Source: Methylovulum sp.
GTDB lineage: Bacteria > Pseudomonadota > Gammaproteobacteria > Methylococcales > Methylomonadaceae
Reading direction: 5' to 3'
Assembly: GCA_004299465.1 (NCBI GenBank)
Contig: SCST01000570.1
Location: 1-6,695, forward strand
DNA: 6,695 nucleotides
Made by a program: the position numbers and the translations under genes. The notes under the pieces are model-generated. The model was not told where the DNA came from. It saw only the letters and a program-made list of their open reading frames with translations, and searched no databases. This document shows, one piece after another, positions 1-6,695 of this stretch; within the stretch, counting starts at the first letter, position 1; the number at the start of each line of letters is the position of its first letter.

Positions 1-13
1 GCTCTTCCGATCT
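1..13. other. Illumina adapter remnant at contig end
   Basis: The first 13 bases, GCTCTTCCGATCT, are identical to the 3' end of the standard Illumina sequencing adapter. They sit exactly at the edge of the window. The sbcD frame happens to stay open through them (Ala-Leu-Pro-Ile), but these residues are probably artefactual. SbcD-like sequence is recognisable from about base 16 onward. A chance match at the exact sequence end is unlikely, although the bases alone cannot exclude it. Confidence 0.85.
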
Positions 14-1083
14 CGGCCGCGCAATCGCAGCTTTATGAATTCCTGGTTAAAGCCAGAACCCGGCAACCCAGCCTGGATATTATATTAATCGGCGGCAATC
101 ACGATTCCGCTTCGCGGCTGGATGCGCCCTCCCCGATTCTCAATGCCTTGGGCGTTACCGTGGTCGGCGGCTTGTCCCGCGATGATCAGGGCAATATCGA
201 TTGGGAGCGCTTATTGGTGCCGTTGACTAATGCGGCGGGCGAGATTAAAGCCTGGTGCGGGGCCATGCCGTTTTTGCGTAATGCCGACTTGCCTGCCTCT
301 GAGCAGGATAACGACCCATTAATCTCCGGCATGAAAACGCTGTATGCCGAATTATTTGCGCAGTTGCAACAAAAAGCGGGCAATGGCGAAAGCCTGGTCC
401 TGACCGGGCATTGCTATATGGTGAACGGTGCGGTGTCTGAATTAAGCGAACGCAAAATACTGGGCGGCAACCAGCATGCATTGCCCGTCGAATTATTCCC
501 CGATGATATTGCCTATGTGGCCTTAGGCCATCTGCACTTGGCGCAGCGCGTCGGTACGCATGAGCATATCCGTTACAGCGGCTCCCCGATTCCGTTGTCA
601 TTTGATGAAACCGATTACCCGCACCAGGTTGTCCAGGTCGAAATTAAGCATGCCCAACCGGTTGATATCGTCGCCGTTAAAATCCCGCGTAGCGTGCCAA
701 TGTTAAGAATTCCGAATGGCAAAGATTTTGCCGTGCTGTCCGATGTGATTGCGCAATTGGAAATACTGGACCTGGACGACTTGCCGCCGGAACAAAGACC
801 GCTGCTCGAATTAAGAATCAGGCTCGAAAAACCGGAACCCGGATTGCGCCAGCAGATTGAAGAAGTGATTTCCAAATTGCCGCTGCGCTTATTGAAAATA
901 TCCACCGCTTACCGCGGCAGCGATAAAAGCCTTGCCGATGTCCGTATCGAAGAACGACTGGAAGAACTGCAAGCGCTGGATGTTTTCCAGCGCTGCTATC
1001 AAAACAAGTATGAGCAGGCCGCGCCCGAAGCGATGAATGCGTTGTTTAACGAGTTGCTTGAAGGCCTGCAAGGAACGGAATAA
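14..1083 (+). CDS. sbcD: Exonuclease SbcCD nuclease subunit SbcD, 5'-truncated
   Basis: This is the Mre11-type metallophosphoesterase subunit of SbcCD. With SbcC it cleaves DNA hairpins and palindromes and degrades double-strand ends in the cytoplasm, using two Mn ions. About 355 codons remain. Visible metal-site motifs are Gly-Asn-His-Asp-Ser (bases 94-108), the His of GHCYMVNG (409-411), and GHLH with its two His codons at 529-531 and 535-537, followed by the family-typical RYSGSPIPLSFDE. The C-terminal third is the capping/SbcC-binding region. E. coli SbcD is about 400 residues, so roughly the first 60-75 residues, including the DxH metal motif and the next catalytic Asp, lie off the window. 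The TTG at 148 is not the start, because conserved sequence including GNHD lies upstream in the same frame. The stop TAA overlaps the sbcC ATG by one base, so the two are one operon, probably translationally coupled. No damage is seen in the part present. Confidence 0.96.
1070..1075 (+). promoter_or_regulatory. Shine-Dalgarno site of sbcC
   Basis: AAGGAA lies inside the last codons of sbcD, seven bases before the sbcC ATG at 1083. It is a good match to the anti-Shine-Dalgarno sequence at normal spacing and supports this start. The junction reads TAATG, so ribosomes ending sbcD are well placed to reinitiate on sbcC. Confidence 0.7.
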
Positions 1084-4000
1084 TGCGTATTTTAGCGATT
1101 CGCGGCAAAAACCTCGCCAGCCTGGCCGAACCGTTTGAGATTTTACTGAATGCAGGGCCGTTGGAACAAGCCGGTTTATTCGCCATTACCGGACAAACCG
1201 GCGCCGGTAAAAGCACGATCCTGGACGCCTTATGCCTCGCGCTGTATGACAAAATCCCGCGCCTGCCGGAAGGTCACGGTTTTGCCGTCGGCCATAAGGA
1301 TGAAGATGACAACCTGCGCGTGACCAGCAATGACGTGCGCTCGATATTACGCCGCGGCACCGGCCATGCTTATGCCGAAGTCGATTTTGTCGCTAAGGAT
1401 AAAGATCACTACCGTGCCCGCTGGGAAGTCAGCAAAGCCCGAGGCAAAGCCGACGGCCGCCTGCAAGCACAAGAACTCACGTTAAGCAAAATTGCCGACG
1501 GCCAACGCATCGGCCAGGGCAAGAAAAACACGCTGGAGCTTATCTGCGAACTGATCGACCTTAACTTCGACCAGTTTCGCCGTTCCGTATTATTGGCCCA
1601 GGGCGATTTCGCCGCGTTTTTAAAAGCCAAAAAAGACGAGCGCGCAAGCTTACTGGAGCGCATCACCGGCACCGAACTTTACTCCGAGCTATCTGTCGCC
1701 GCATTCGAGCGCGCCAGGCAGGAAAAGGATGCGTTAAACCTGCTTACCGGCCGGATGCTGGATCAACTGCCGCTGGATGAAACCGCCCGCCACGCACTGG
1801 AACAGCAGCGCGACCAATTCATCAGCCAATTGCTCGAACTGGACAAGCAAATCGCAGGCAACCAGGCCATCATAGCCTGGTATGCCGAGCTGAAAAAACG
1901 CCAGGAAGCCGAACGCATTGCCCGTGAGCGCCTTACCGATAGCCAACAGGCCTGGGACATGGCGGAAGCCGGGCGGCAGTTAATCCAGCAAGTCGAAGCC
2001 GCTCAGCCCTTAAGGCCGCTGTTGGCCCAATACGAAACGGCAAACGCCGAACACCGGGACGCCGAACAACAACTGAAAGCCGGCGGCGATCAACAAATAG
2101 CCGCTGAAATAAACCTGCAAAACGCAAAGGAACGGCTAGACGCGCTTGCCGTTGCGCTAACGGAAGCCGAACAGCAGCAACAACAAGCGCAACCCTTATT
2201 AATCAACGCGCGGGCATTGGACACTCGCATCGATATTATCCGGCAAGCGGTCGGCACCCTGAACACCGAAGAAAATCGGCTGCTGGCAGCGTTGGACGCC
2301 GCCACCCAGGAACACCAGGCTTTATTGAGCCGGCAGGCTGAACAAAACTCGGCGTTGCAACAGTTGACGCTTTGGCTGGAACAACATCAGGCGATTAAAC
2401 CTGCCGCCGCCGAATGGAGCCGCTGGGATGCTGAGCTGGACCGCTATCAAACACTGAATACCAAGAAAACGGTTGCCGAACGCCGTTCGGACGAATTAAA
2501 GCAGGCGCTGACTAACGATGAAACCAAACTGGCGACGCTAAAACTGGCGATTGATGACAGCGACAAACAACTGGAGCTGTACCAAGAATCGCTGGAACAA
2601 CTGAAAGCACAGGACAGCCGGCAGTCACTTGAAGACCTGCTCCGTTCAAAAGACGCGCTGGACACCAGACGCGAACAGCTCAACCTGGCGTTGAACCTGG
2701 CCACTACCGCCCAGGCACTGCAGCAGGCAATCGATGGCGACACAGAGAAACTGGCCGCAAGCGAACTAACGATCAATGACGGCGCACAGCAACTGCACAG
2801 CTTAAACGAGCGGCAGACGGCTAACAGCATCGCTGTTGGCGAGGCCAAAAAAGCCCTGGAACTGATACAGGCGACCACGCATAAAAACGCCAAACAATTC
2901 CGTTCCCTATTGCAGGACGAACAACCCTGCCCGGTGTGCGGGGCGCTTGAACATCCGTGGAAAGACCAGGCAGGCATAAGCAATGAACATGCCGACGCGC
3001 AATCGGCCCGAGTCGCCGAACTGGAAAACCTCAATGAAACACTCATAAAAGCTATTGCCGAATTGCATAAAGGCATCAGTCACGAACAGGAGCAAAAAAC
3101 AGCGCTGACCGGCAAACTGGCCGAGGCACGGACCAAATTGCTCAAGTGCATCGATGACTGGACAGCTTTAACACTGCACGATAAAGCCGATTTTTCCATT
3201 ACCGATATTCAGCTTCTGCCCACACTTAAAATGCACGACGAACAGGCCAGTGCCGAATTGACGCTGATCAGGCAACAGGAAAAAGCAGTGCTGGCATTAC
3301 AAAAACAGCTTAAAACAACGCAGGAGTTATTCGATGCCGCCAAGGCGAATAAGGAAAATCTGTCTGCCGAACACGCGACGCTGGATAAGCAACACGCCAA
3401 AAACAAGGCCGAACGGGAACATCTCGGCGCAGGCATTCAGGAACTGGAAAAGCAACTGGCGATGATTGCCGAATTATTGGCGACACCGTTCCGGCAGTTA
3501 AAAAACTGGCAATCCCGGCTGCAAGATTCCGCCGCCGCATTCAGGCAAGACTGCGCGGCAAACGTGCAACAATTCCAGCGCACCGAACAACAGATAGAAA
3601 CCGCCGCCAAATCCCTGGAAAAAACCAGCCACGATGAAAAGCTCGCCGAACAGGCGCTGAAACAATGCCGGCAACAGCACCAAATTAAACAGGCCGAGTT
3701 AAAAACCCAAACAACAGAACAGCAAAAACTGTCACTGGAGCGTGACGCGGCGTTGCCAATTCCGGGCATAACGACTGACAGTTATGAGCAAACCATCAAC
3801 CAAAGCGTGCAAGCCGCAAGGGTGGCCCATCAACAAGCCGGCCACACCGCCAGCCAGGCGGAAACAGCGCTGGCAAGCCATAAACAAAACCAGCAACACT
3901 GGCAAACCGAAACCGCCAGACGTTACGGCAACCTGGAAAAAGCCCAGGACGCGCTGAAGCAGTCACTGGAAAAACAGGCTATCGATCTCGATCAGTTGAG

Positions 4001-4817
4001 CCGTTTGCTGGAAAAAGACGAGCACTGGCTGCCCGGACAAAAAACCGTAATGGCGGCACTGGAACGCACCCTGCAGGAGTCCGCGGCCTTATTAAAAGTC
4101 AAAACCGACGATTGCCTGGCCCATCAAAGCCATGCTGTCGATAAGACTGAAGAAGACGCCGATAAACTATCGGCCGAATTACAGCAGCAAAGACAAGCGC
4201 TGCATACGCAGAAAGAAGAACACGTCATACTGCTGCGCGAAGATGACAAAAAAATCGCAGCCGGACGGCTCTTGAAAGCCGAACTGGACCGGCAACAACA
4301 GCGCTGGGAACAATGGGAAAGCCTGAATGAGCTGGTAGGTTCAAGAACCGGCGCCAAATTCCGCACCTTCGCCCAAAGCCTGACCCTGGAAGCCTTGCTC
4401 GCGCACAGTAACCGGCACCTTGAAGACTTCGCCAAGCGCTATGCCCTGCAACGCGTACCGGGCAGCGACCTGGAACTGCAAATCATAGACCGCGACATGG
4501 CGGACGACGTGCGTAGCGTCCACAGCCTGTCCGGCGGCGAAAGCTTCCTGGTGTCCCTGGCGCTGGCCTTGGGTTTGGCATCGTTATCATCGAACAAAAC
4601 CCAGGTCGAATCGCTGTTCATCGACGAAGGCTTCGGCAGCCTGGACCCTGAAACGCTGGACATCGCCATCGCCAGCCTGGATACCCTGCAAGCCTTGGGC
4701 CGGAAAGTCGGCGTAATCTCGCATGTGCCGATTTTGGTTGAGCGGATTGGCGCTAAGGTCGTGGTTGAGAAATTGGGCGGGGGGAGGAGCCAGGTAGTGA
4801 TTGTTGGAGGGTATTGA
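1083..4817 (+). CDS. sbcC: Exonuclease SbcCD ATPase subunit SbcC (Rad50-type)
   Basis: This is the SMC/Rad50-like ATPase partner of SbcD; ATP binding and hydrolysis control access of DNA ends and hairpins to the SbcD nuclease. The protein has 1244 residues and is complete. The N-terminal ATPase lobe carries Walker A GQTGAGKST (residues 37-45) and the Q-loop LLAQGD (Gln173). Residues of about 200-605 and 630-1080 are rich in Gln, Ala, Glu, Leu and Lys and look like two antiparallel coiled-coil arms. Between them Cys-Pro-Val-Cys at 616-619 is the zinc hook that joins two molecules. The C-terminal lobe has signature LSGGES (1149-1154), Walker B FIDEGFGSLD with Asp1181-Glu1182, and switch His1214. 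All expected catalytic motifs are present. It is longer than E. coli SbcC (1048 residues); the extra length is in the coils, as in several other proteobacterial SbcC proteins. The start is supported by AAGGAA and the coupling to sbcD. The last 25 codons are G/T-rich compared with the rest. Confidence 0.97.
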   Translation: MRILAIRGKNLASLAEPFEILLNAGPLEQAGLFAITGQTGAGKSTILDALCLALYDKIPRLPEGHGFAVGHKDEDDNLRVTSNDVRSILRRGTGHAYAEVDFVAKDKDHYRARWEVSKARGKADGRLQAQELTLSKIADGQRIGQGKKNTLELICELIDLNFDQFRRSVLLAQGDFAAFLKAKKDERASLLERITGTELYSELSVAAFERARQEKDALNLLTGRMLDQLPLDETARHALEQQRDQFISQLLELDKQIAGNQAIIAWYAELKKRQEAERIARERLTDSQQAWDMAEAGRQLIQQVEAAQPLRPLLAQYETANAEHRDAEQQLKAGGDQQIAAEINLQNAKERLDALAVALTEAEQQQQQAQPLLINARALDTRIDIIRQAVGTLNTEENRLLAALDAATQEHQALLSRQAEQNSALQQLTLWLEQHQAIKPAAAEWSRWDAELDRYQTLNTKKTVAERRSDELKQALTNDETKLATLKLAIDDSDKQLELYQESLEQLKAQDSRQSLEDLLRSKDALDTRREQLNLALNLATTAQALQQAIDGDTEKLAASELTINDGAQQLHSLNERQTANSIAVGEAKKALELIQATTHKNAKQFRSLLQDEQPCPVCGALEHPWKDQAGISNEHADAQSARVAELENLNETLIKAIAELHKGISHEQEQKTALTGKLAEARTKLLKCIDDWTALTLHDKADFSITDIQLLPTLKMHDEQASAELTLIRQQEKAVLALQKQLKTTQELFDAAKANKENLSAEHATLDKQHAKNKAEREHLGAGIQELEKQLAMIAELLATPFRQLKNWQSRLQDSAAAFRQDCAANVQQFQRTEQQIETAAKSLEKTSHDEKLAEQALKQCRQQHQIKQAELKTQTTEQQKLSLERDAALPIPGITTDSYEQTINQSVQAARVAHQQAGHTASQAETALASHKQNQQHWQTETARRYGNLEKAQDALKQSLEKQAIDLDQLSRLLEKDEHWLPGQKTVMAALERTLQESAALLKVKTDDCLAHQSHAVDKTEEDADKLSAELQQQRQALHTQKEEHVILLREDDKKIAAGRLLKAELDRQQQRWEQWESLNELVGSRTGAKFRTFAQSLTLEALLAHSNRHLEDFAKRYALQRVPGSDLELQIIDRDMADDVRSVHSLSGGESFLVSLALALGLASLSSNKTQVESLFIDEGFGSLDPETLDIAIASLDTLQALGRKVGVISHVPILVERIGAKVVVEKLGGGRSQVVIVGGY

Positions 4818-4855
4818 TCGGCGAAGCCTGCATGATTCATTACTAATGCACAGTT

Positions 4856-4870
4856 GCGATAGCGTATTGC
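4856..4870 (+). repeat. Small hairpin downstream of sbcC
   Basis: GCGATA and TATTGC pair around a GCG loop, giving six pairs of which one is G-U. It lies 38 bases after the sbcC stop. No clean run of T follows directly (GCTTTATTA), so an intrinsic terminator is only weakly supported. The sequence also resembles the short palindromic units dispersed between genes in some proteobacterial genomes, but a single copy in the window cannot show that. Confidence 0.3.
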
Positions 4871-5038
4871 GCTTTATTACGTTACAATGAAATAAATATA
4901 TTTTTTAAGCAGTTGATTTAAAATAATTTTATGTATCTTTATGGTTACCAAAAGCTAACGAAATAGTCTTGGCTTTGAACAATGCGTTTACCTTGTTAAC
5001 GGCACGCACTCCCTGAAGCCTACACACTATGGGCTGTT

Positions 5039-5068
5039 TTGCGCTTACTTCCGCGTTTAGCTTAAAAT
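5039..5068 (+). promoter_or_regulatory. Candidate sigma-70 promoter for the ParB-like operon
   Basis: A possible -35 TTGCGC (5039-5044) is followed after 18 bases by a -10-like TAAAAT (5063-5068), five of six bases matching TATAAT. Transcription would begin near 5075, placing the inverted repeat at 5079-5117 at the very start of the leader. A second, weaker candidate lies closer to the gene: TTGATC at 5104-5109 and AAAAAT at 5127-5132, 17 bases apart, which would give an almost leaderless message. Both are pattern matches only. Confidence 0.3.
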
Positions 5069-5078
5069 GCCTTCAATC

Positions 5079-5117
5079 GTAGCGTCAATTGCAGCTCAAT
5101 GCATTGATCAACGCTAC
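5079..5117. repeat. Interrupted inverted repeat upstream of the ParB-like gene
   Basis: The outer arms GTAGCG (5079-5084) and CGCTAC (5112-5117) are perfect inverted copies. Inside them TCAAT (5085-5089) pairs with ATTGA (5103-5107), and GCA (5091-5093) pairs with TGC (5100-5102) around a six-base loop, with one unpaired base on the left and four (5108-5111) on the right. That is 14 pairs in 39 bases. An overlapping perfect 12-base palindrome, TCAATGCATTGA, occupies 5096-5107. TCAAT recurs at 5073, 5085 and 5096, about one helical turn apart, with an inverted copy at 5103. It ends 28 bases before the proposed ATG, so an operator for autoregulation or a structured mRNA leader are both possible. 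Confidence 0.55.
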
Positions 5118-5145
5118 AAACTCATTAAAAATCTTGTTTATAACC

Positions 5146-6276
5146 ATGGCTGTATCAACACAAAAAACATTCACTGTAAAAACGGAGCTTCTTGAATTCG
5201 ACCGTCATAACCCACGTCTGGTTTTAACTAACGGTTCGGAGCAAGCTACTGATACTGAAATTATAAAAACCTTAATACGCGAAGCGGATATTGGCGAACT
5301 GATTGATTCCATCGTAGCCAATGACTACATGGATATAGAACCCTTAATTGTCACGCAAAAAAATGTACAAAAAGCTGGCAATTACCGTGTCTTGGAAGGC
5401 AATAGAAGGTTGTCAGCTATTCGCTTACTACAAAACCCAGAGCTTGCGCGTGAATGTCGCTTGTCATTACCCAAAGAAATACCTGACACAGTGTATGATT
5501 CTTTGCAAAAAGTGACCGTCTATCGCGTAGAGGAAGACGTTGAATCGCGTGCGTTTATTGGATTTAAACATATCAACGGCGCACATCGTTGGGATTCATA
5601 TGCTAAAGCACGTTTTCTTACAGAATGGTATTTGGCTGAAATAGAAAATGGAATAACAGTCGAAGCGATTGCCAAGCAATTAGGTGATAATAATCAAACT
5701 GTTCGCAATTTAATTGCAGGTATGCTGGTTTTACAACAGGCTGAAAAAGACGAATTATTTGAAATTAGAGATAGAACAAAATCAGGTAAATTTGGTTTTT
5801 CTCATTTATACACAGCACTAGGAAGAATTGAATACCGCGATTTTTTAGGCTTGGAAAAAGGTTGGGATCAACAGCCTATCAAAAACCCCGTGCCTACAGA
5901 TCACAATGATAAATTGAAAGAAGTCTTGCAGTACATTTATGGCTCTGTGAAAGCAGGTATTCAATCTGTCATAGCTTCACAAAATCCAGACATCAAAAAT
6001 TTGGGTGAAGTCATTGCTGCTCCAATGGCTTTAGATACGCTTCGAGCGACTAAAAGCTTAAAAATCGCTTATGAAGAAGTACTCCCCGCATCAGATGTTT
6101 TTCGAGACACGTTAATAATTGCCAATACCCGCGTTCAGGAAGTATTGGGAAAAAGCAGTAAATTTTCAGTAGAGGATGGTGATACTTTGCTACCCATAGC
6201 AGAAACCATGCGAGAAAATGCAGAGAATATTGTGACCCTTATGGAGAAAAAGATTAAGAAGAGCAAAGGGATATAA
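5146..6276 (+). CDS. ParB/Srx-fold N-terminal domain protein with helix-turn-helix (non-partition type)
   Basis: The protein has 376 residues. ParB-family features in order are Asn-Pro-Arg at 22-24 after a short strand (box I-like), EGNRRLSAIR at 84-93 (the box II nucleotide-binding motif, with Asn where classical ParB has Glu-Arg), a conserved segment with HINGAHRWDSYAKA around 142-155 (box III-like), and a helix-turn-helix at about 169-195. The C-terminal half is unrecognised and ends in a Lys-rich tail. Classical ParB proteins are DNA-binding CTP switches; relatives of this fold include nucleases and regulators in mobile and defence loci. No parA is adjacent, so plasmid or chromosome partition is unlikely. 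The start at ATG 5146 gives a family-like N-terminus; the frame is open back to base 5083 with a possible TTG at 5089, but that would add 19 residues of non-conserved character. No clear Shine-Dalgarno precedes 5146. GC is lower than in sbcCD, suggesting acquisition. The next gene begins three bases after the stop, so the two are probably co-transcribed. Domain assignment is good; the biological role is unknown. Confidence 0.85.
   Translation: MAVSTQKTFTVKTELLEFDRHNPRLVLTNGSEQATDTEIIKTLIREADIGELIDSIVANDYMDIEPLIVTQKNVQKAGNYRVLEGNRRLSAIRLLQNPELARECRLSLPKEIPDTVYDSLQKVTVYRVEEDVESRAFIGFKHINGAHRWDSYAKARFLTEWYLAEIENGITVEAIAKQLGDNNQTVRNLIAGMLVLQQAEKDELFEIRDRTKSGKFGFSHLYTALGRIEYRDFLGLEKGWDQQPIKNPVPTDHNDKLKEVLQYIYGSVKAGIQSVIASQNPDIKNLGEVIAAPMALDTLRATKSLKIAYEEVLPASDVFRDTLIIANTRVQEVLGKSSKFSVEDGDTLLPIAETMRENAENIVTLMEKKIKKSKGI
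6265..6270 (+). promoter_or_regulatory. Weak Shine-Dalgarno of the downstream gene
   Basis: AAAGGG lies within the Lys-rich end of the ParB-like gene, nine bases before the ATG at 6280. The match is moderate, but with the three-base gap between the genes it supports that ATG and translational coupling. Confidence 0.4.
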
Positions 6277-6279
6277 GCG

Positions 6280-6695
6280 ATGATTTTGGCCAAAGCTCCA
6301 ATTGGAGATCAAGCATGGTTACTAGCAGACTGGATCGAGTTTCAAGTGCTTATTTCAGAGTTTCATGCCTATAGAGTCAACGAATTGATACGGCTCTCTG
6401 ACGAAGATCAAGATAGCGAGAACCCAAATATAAGTGAGCAAGATGCTGTTAATGAAGAAATTTTGCAAACAGCGTTGAATGAACTGCAACTCCGTATTAA
6501 GACATTGGGTTTATCTTACCCTTTTCACTTTGAAGCCGATTGTTCCGAGTTAGTTTTAAGCGAGCCTATTACTTCAGGTGGCTACGTTTATTTGTATTGT
6601 TTGTTTTTTTCGCACATCAACAGGGAAGAAGTGATTATTCCTAATCCGCCTGATTTATATGCTGATAAAGAATTACTACAAATATGTTCAACATT
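6280..6695 (+). CDS. Unrecognised protein co-transcribed with the ParB-like gene, 3'-truncated
   Basis: An open frame starts at ATG 6280, three bases after the ParB-like stop, and runs without a stop for 138 codons to the window end. The product begins MILAKAPIGDQAWLLADWIE. It has an acidic stretch (about residues 35-55, rich in Asp, Glu and Ser), then an amphipathic helix containing ELQLRIKTLG, then a hydrophobic segment near residues 101-112 (GGYVYLYCLFF). I see no signal peptide, and that segment looks more like core beta strand than membrane. I do not recognise the family with confidence. The N-terminal layout vaguely recalls large uncharacterised proteins of accessory loci whose later part carries a nuclease-like core, but that part is off the window. 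Low GC and the operon spacing tie it to the ParB-like gene. Coding status is well supported by the length of the frame, the spacing and the low-GC codon use shared with its neighbour. Confidence 0.75.
   Translation, partial: MILAKAPIGDQAWLLADWIEFQVLISEFHAYRVNELIRLSDEDQDSENPNISEQDAVNEEILQTALNELQLRIKTLGLSYPFHFEADCSELVLSEPITSGGYVYLYCLFFSHINREEVIIPNPPDLYADKELLQICST

Larger units (their letters stand above)
4818..5145. other. Intergenic region between sbcC and the ParB-like gene
   Basis: This gap of 328 bases contains no coding region I can support on either strand; open stretches are short and resemble nothing I recognise. Composition is mosaic: bases 4861-4980 are about 27% GC by hand count, while 4981-5100 are about 48%. 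No tRNA, insertion-sequence end or strong terminator is visible. It contains the hairpin at 4856-4870, the candidate promoter at 5039-5068 and the inverted repeat at 5079-5117, listed separately. It probably marks the boundary between the conserved sbcDC operon and an acquired gene set, and it must hold the signals that start transcription of the downstream pair unless that pair is read through from sbcC. Confidence 0.6.

Noticed and set aside
148..150. TTG as the start codon of sbcD
   Set aside because: The frame is open to the window edge, and the conserved GNHDS metal motif lies upstream of this codon, so the gene is truncated by the contig end.
2447..3076. Long minus-strand open frame (209 codons) inside sbcC
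   Set aside because: It is antisense to the coiled-coil region, its predicted product is Ser/Cys-rich low-complexity sequence, and sbcC is clearly intact in this stretch.
5016..5040. AGCC/GGCT hairpin followed by TTTT as a terminator
   Set aside because: Only four pairs with an 11-base loop; too weak to call.
4940..5070. Integron attC-like site (GTTAAC and GCTAAC near the island boundary)
   Set aside because: The bases do not fit the core consensus in correct order and no paired arms of the right length were found.
5089..5145. TTG 5089 as the start of the ParB-like gene
   Set aside because: It would begin inside the inverted repeat and add 19 residues with no family resemblance. ATG 5146 gives a typical ParB-like N-terminus, though neither has a strong ribosome-binding site.
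5146..6276. Plasmid or chromosome partition ParB
   Set aside because: No ParA gene precedes it, the box II motif is GNRR rather than classical GERR, and the spacing ties it to an unrelated downstream gene.

Overview
The window looks like the end of a bacterial draft or metagenomic contig, most likely from a gammaproteobacterium. The SbcC/SbcD sequences are of proteobacterial type, and the sbcD-sbcC order with a one-base stop/start overlap is usual there. A methanotroph-like (Methylococcales) origin is a guess from general resemblance and cannot be proven here. The first 13 bases match the 3' end of a standard Illumina adapter, so the genuine sequence probably starts at base 14.

Left part (14-4817): the 3' part of sbcD (nuclease subunit) followed by a complete, long sbcC (ATPase/zinc-hook subunit). 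Together they encode the Mre11-Rad50-type SbcCD complex, which opens and trims hairpins, palindromes and blocked DNA ends. This part has about 47-57% GC in the lines I counted.

Middle part (4818-5145): a 328-base gap with no gene I can support. Bases 4861-4980 are very AT-rich (about 27% GC by hand count), and 4981-5100 return to about 48%. The gap holds a small hairpin near 4856-4870, a plausible promoter at 5039-5068, and a well-formed interrupted inverted repeat at 5079-5117, just upstream of the next gene.

Right part (5146-6695): two tightly spaced genes on the same strand, with visibly lower GC (33-47% in sampled lines). The first encodes a 376-residue ParB/Srx-fold protein with a ParB-like helix-turn-helix but no ParA beside it. 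The second starts 3 bases after the first one's stop, runs off the window, and encodes a protein I do not recognise. The compositional change, the operon-like spacing and the position beside sbcCD suggest the left edge of an accessory, possibly defence-related, operon. That function is an inference. All genes are on the + strand, and no RNA genes, CRISPR arrays or insertion sequences were seen.
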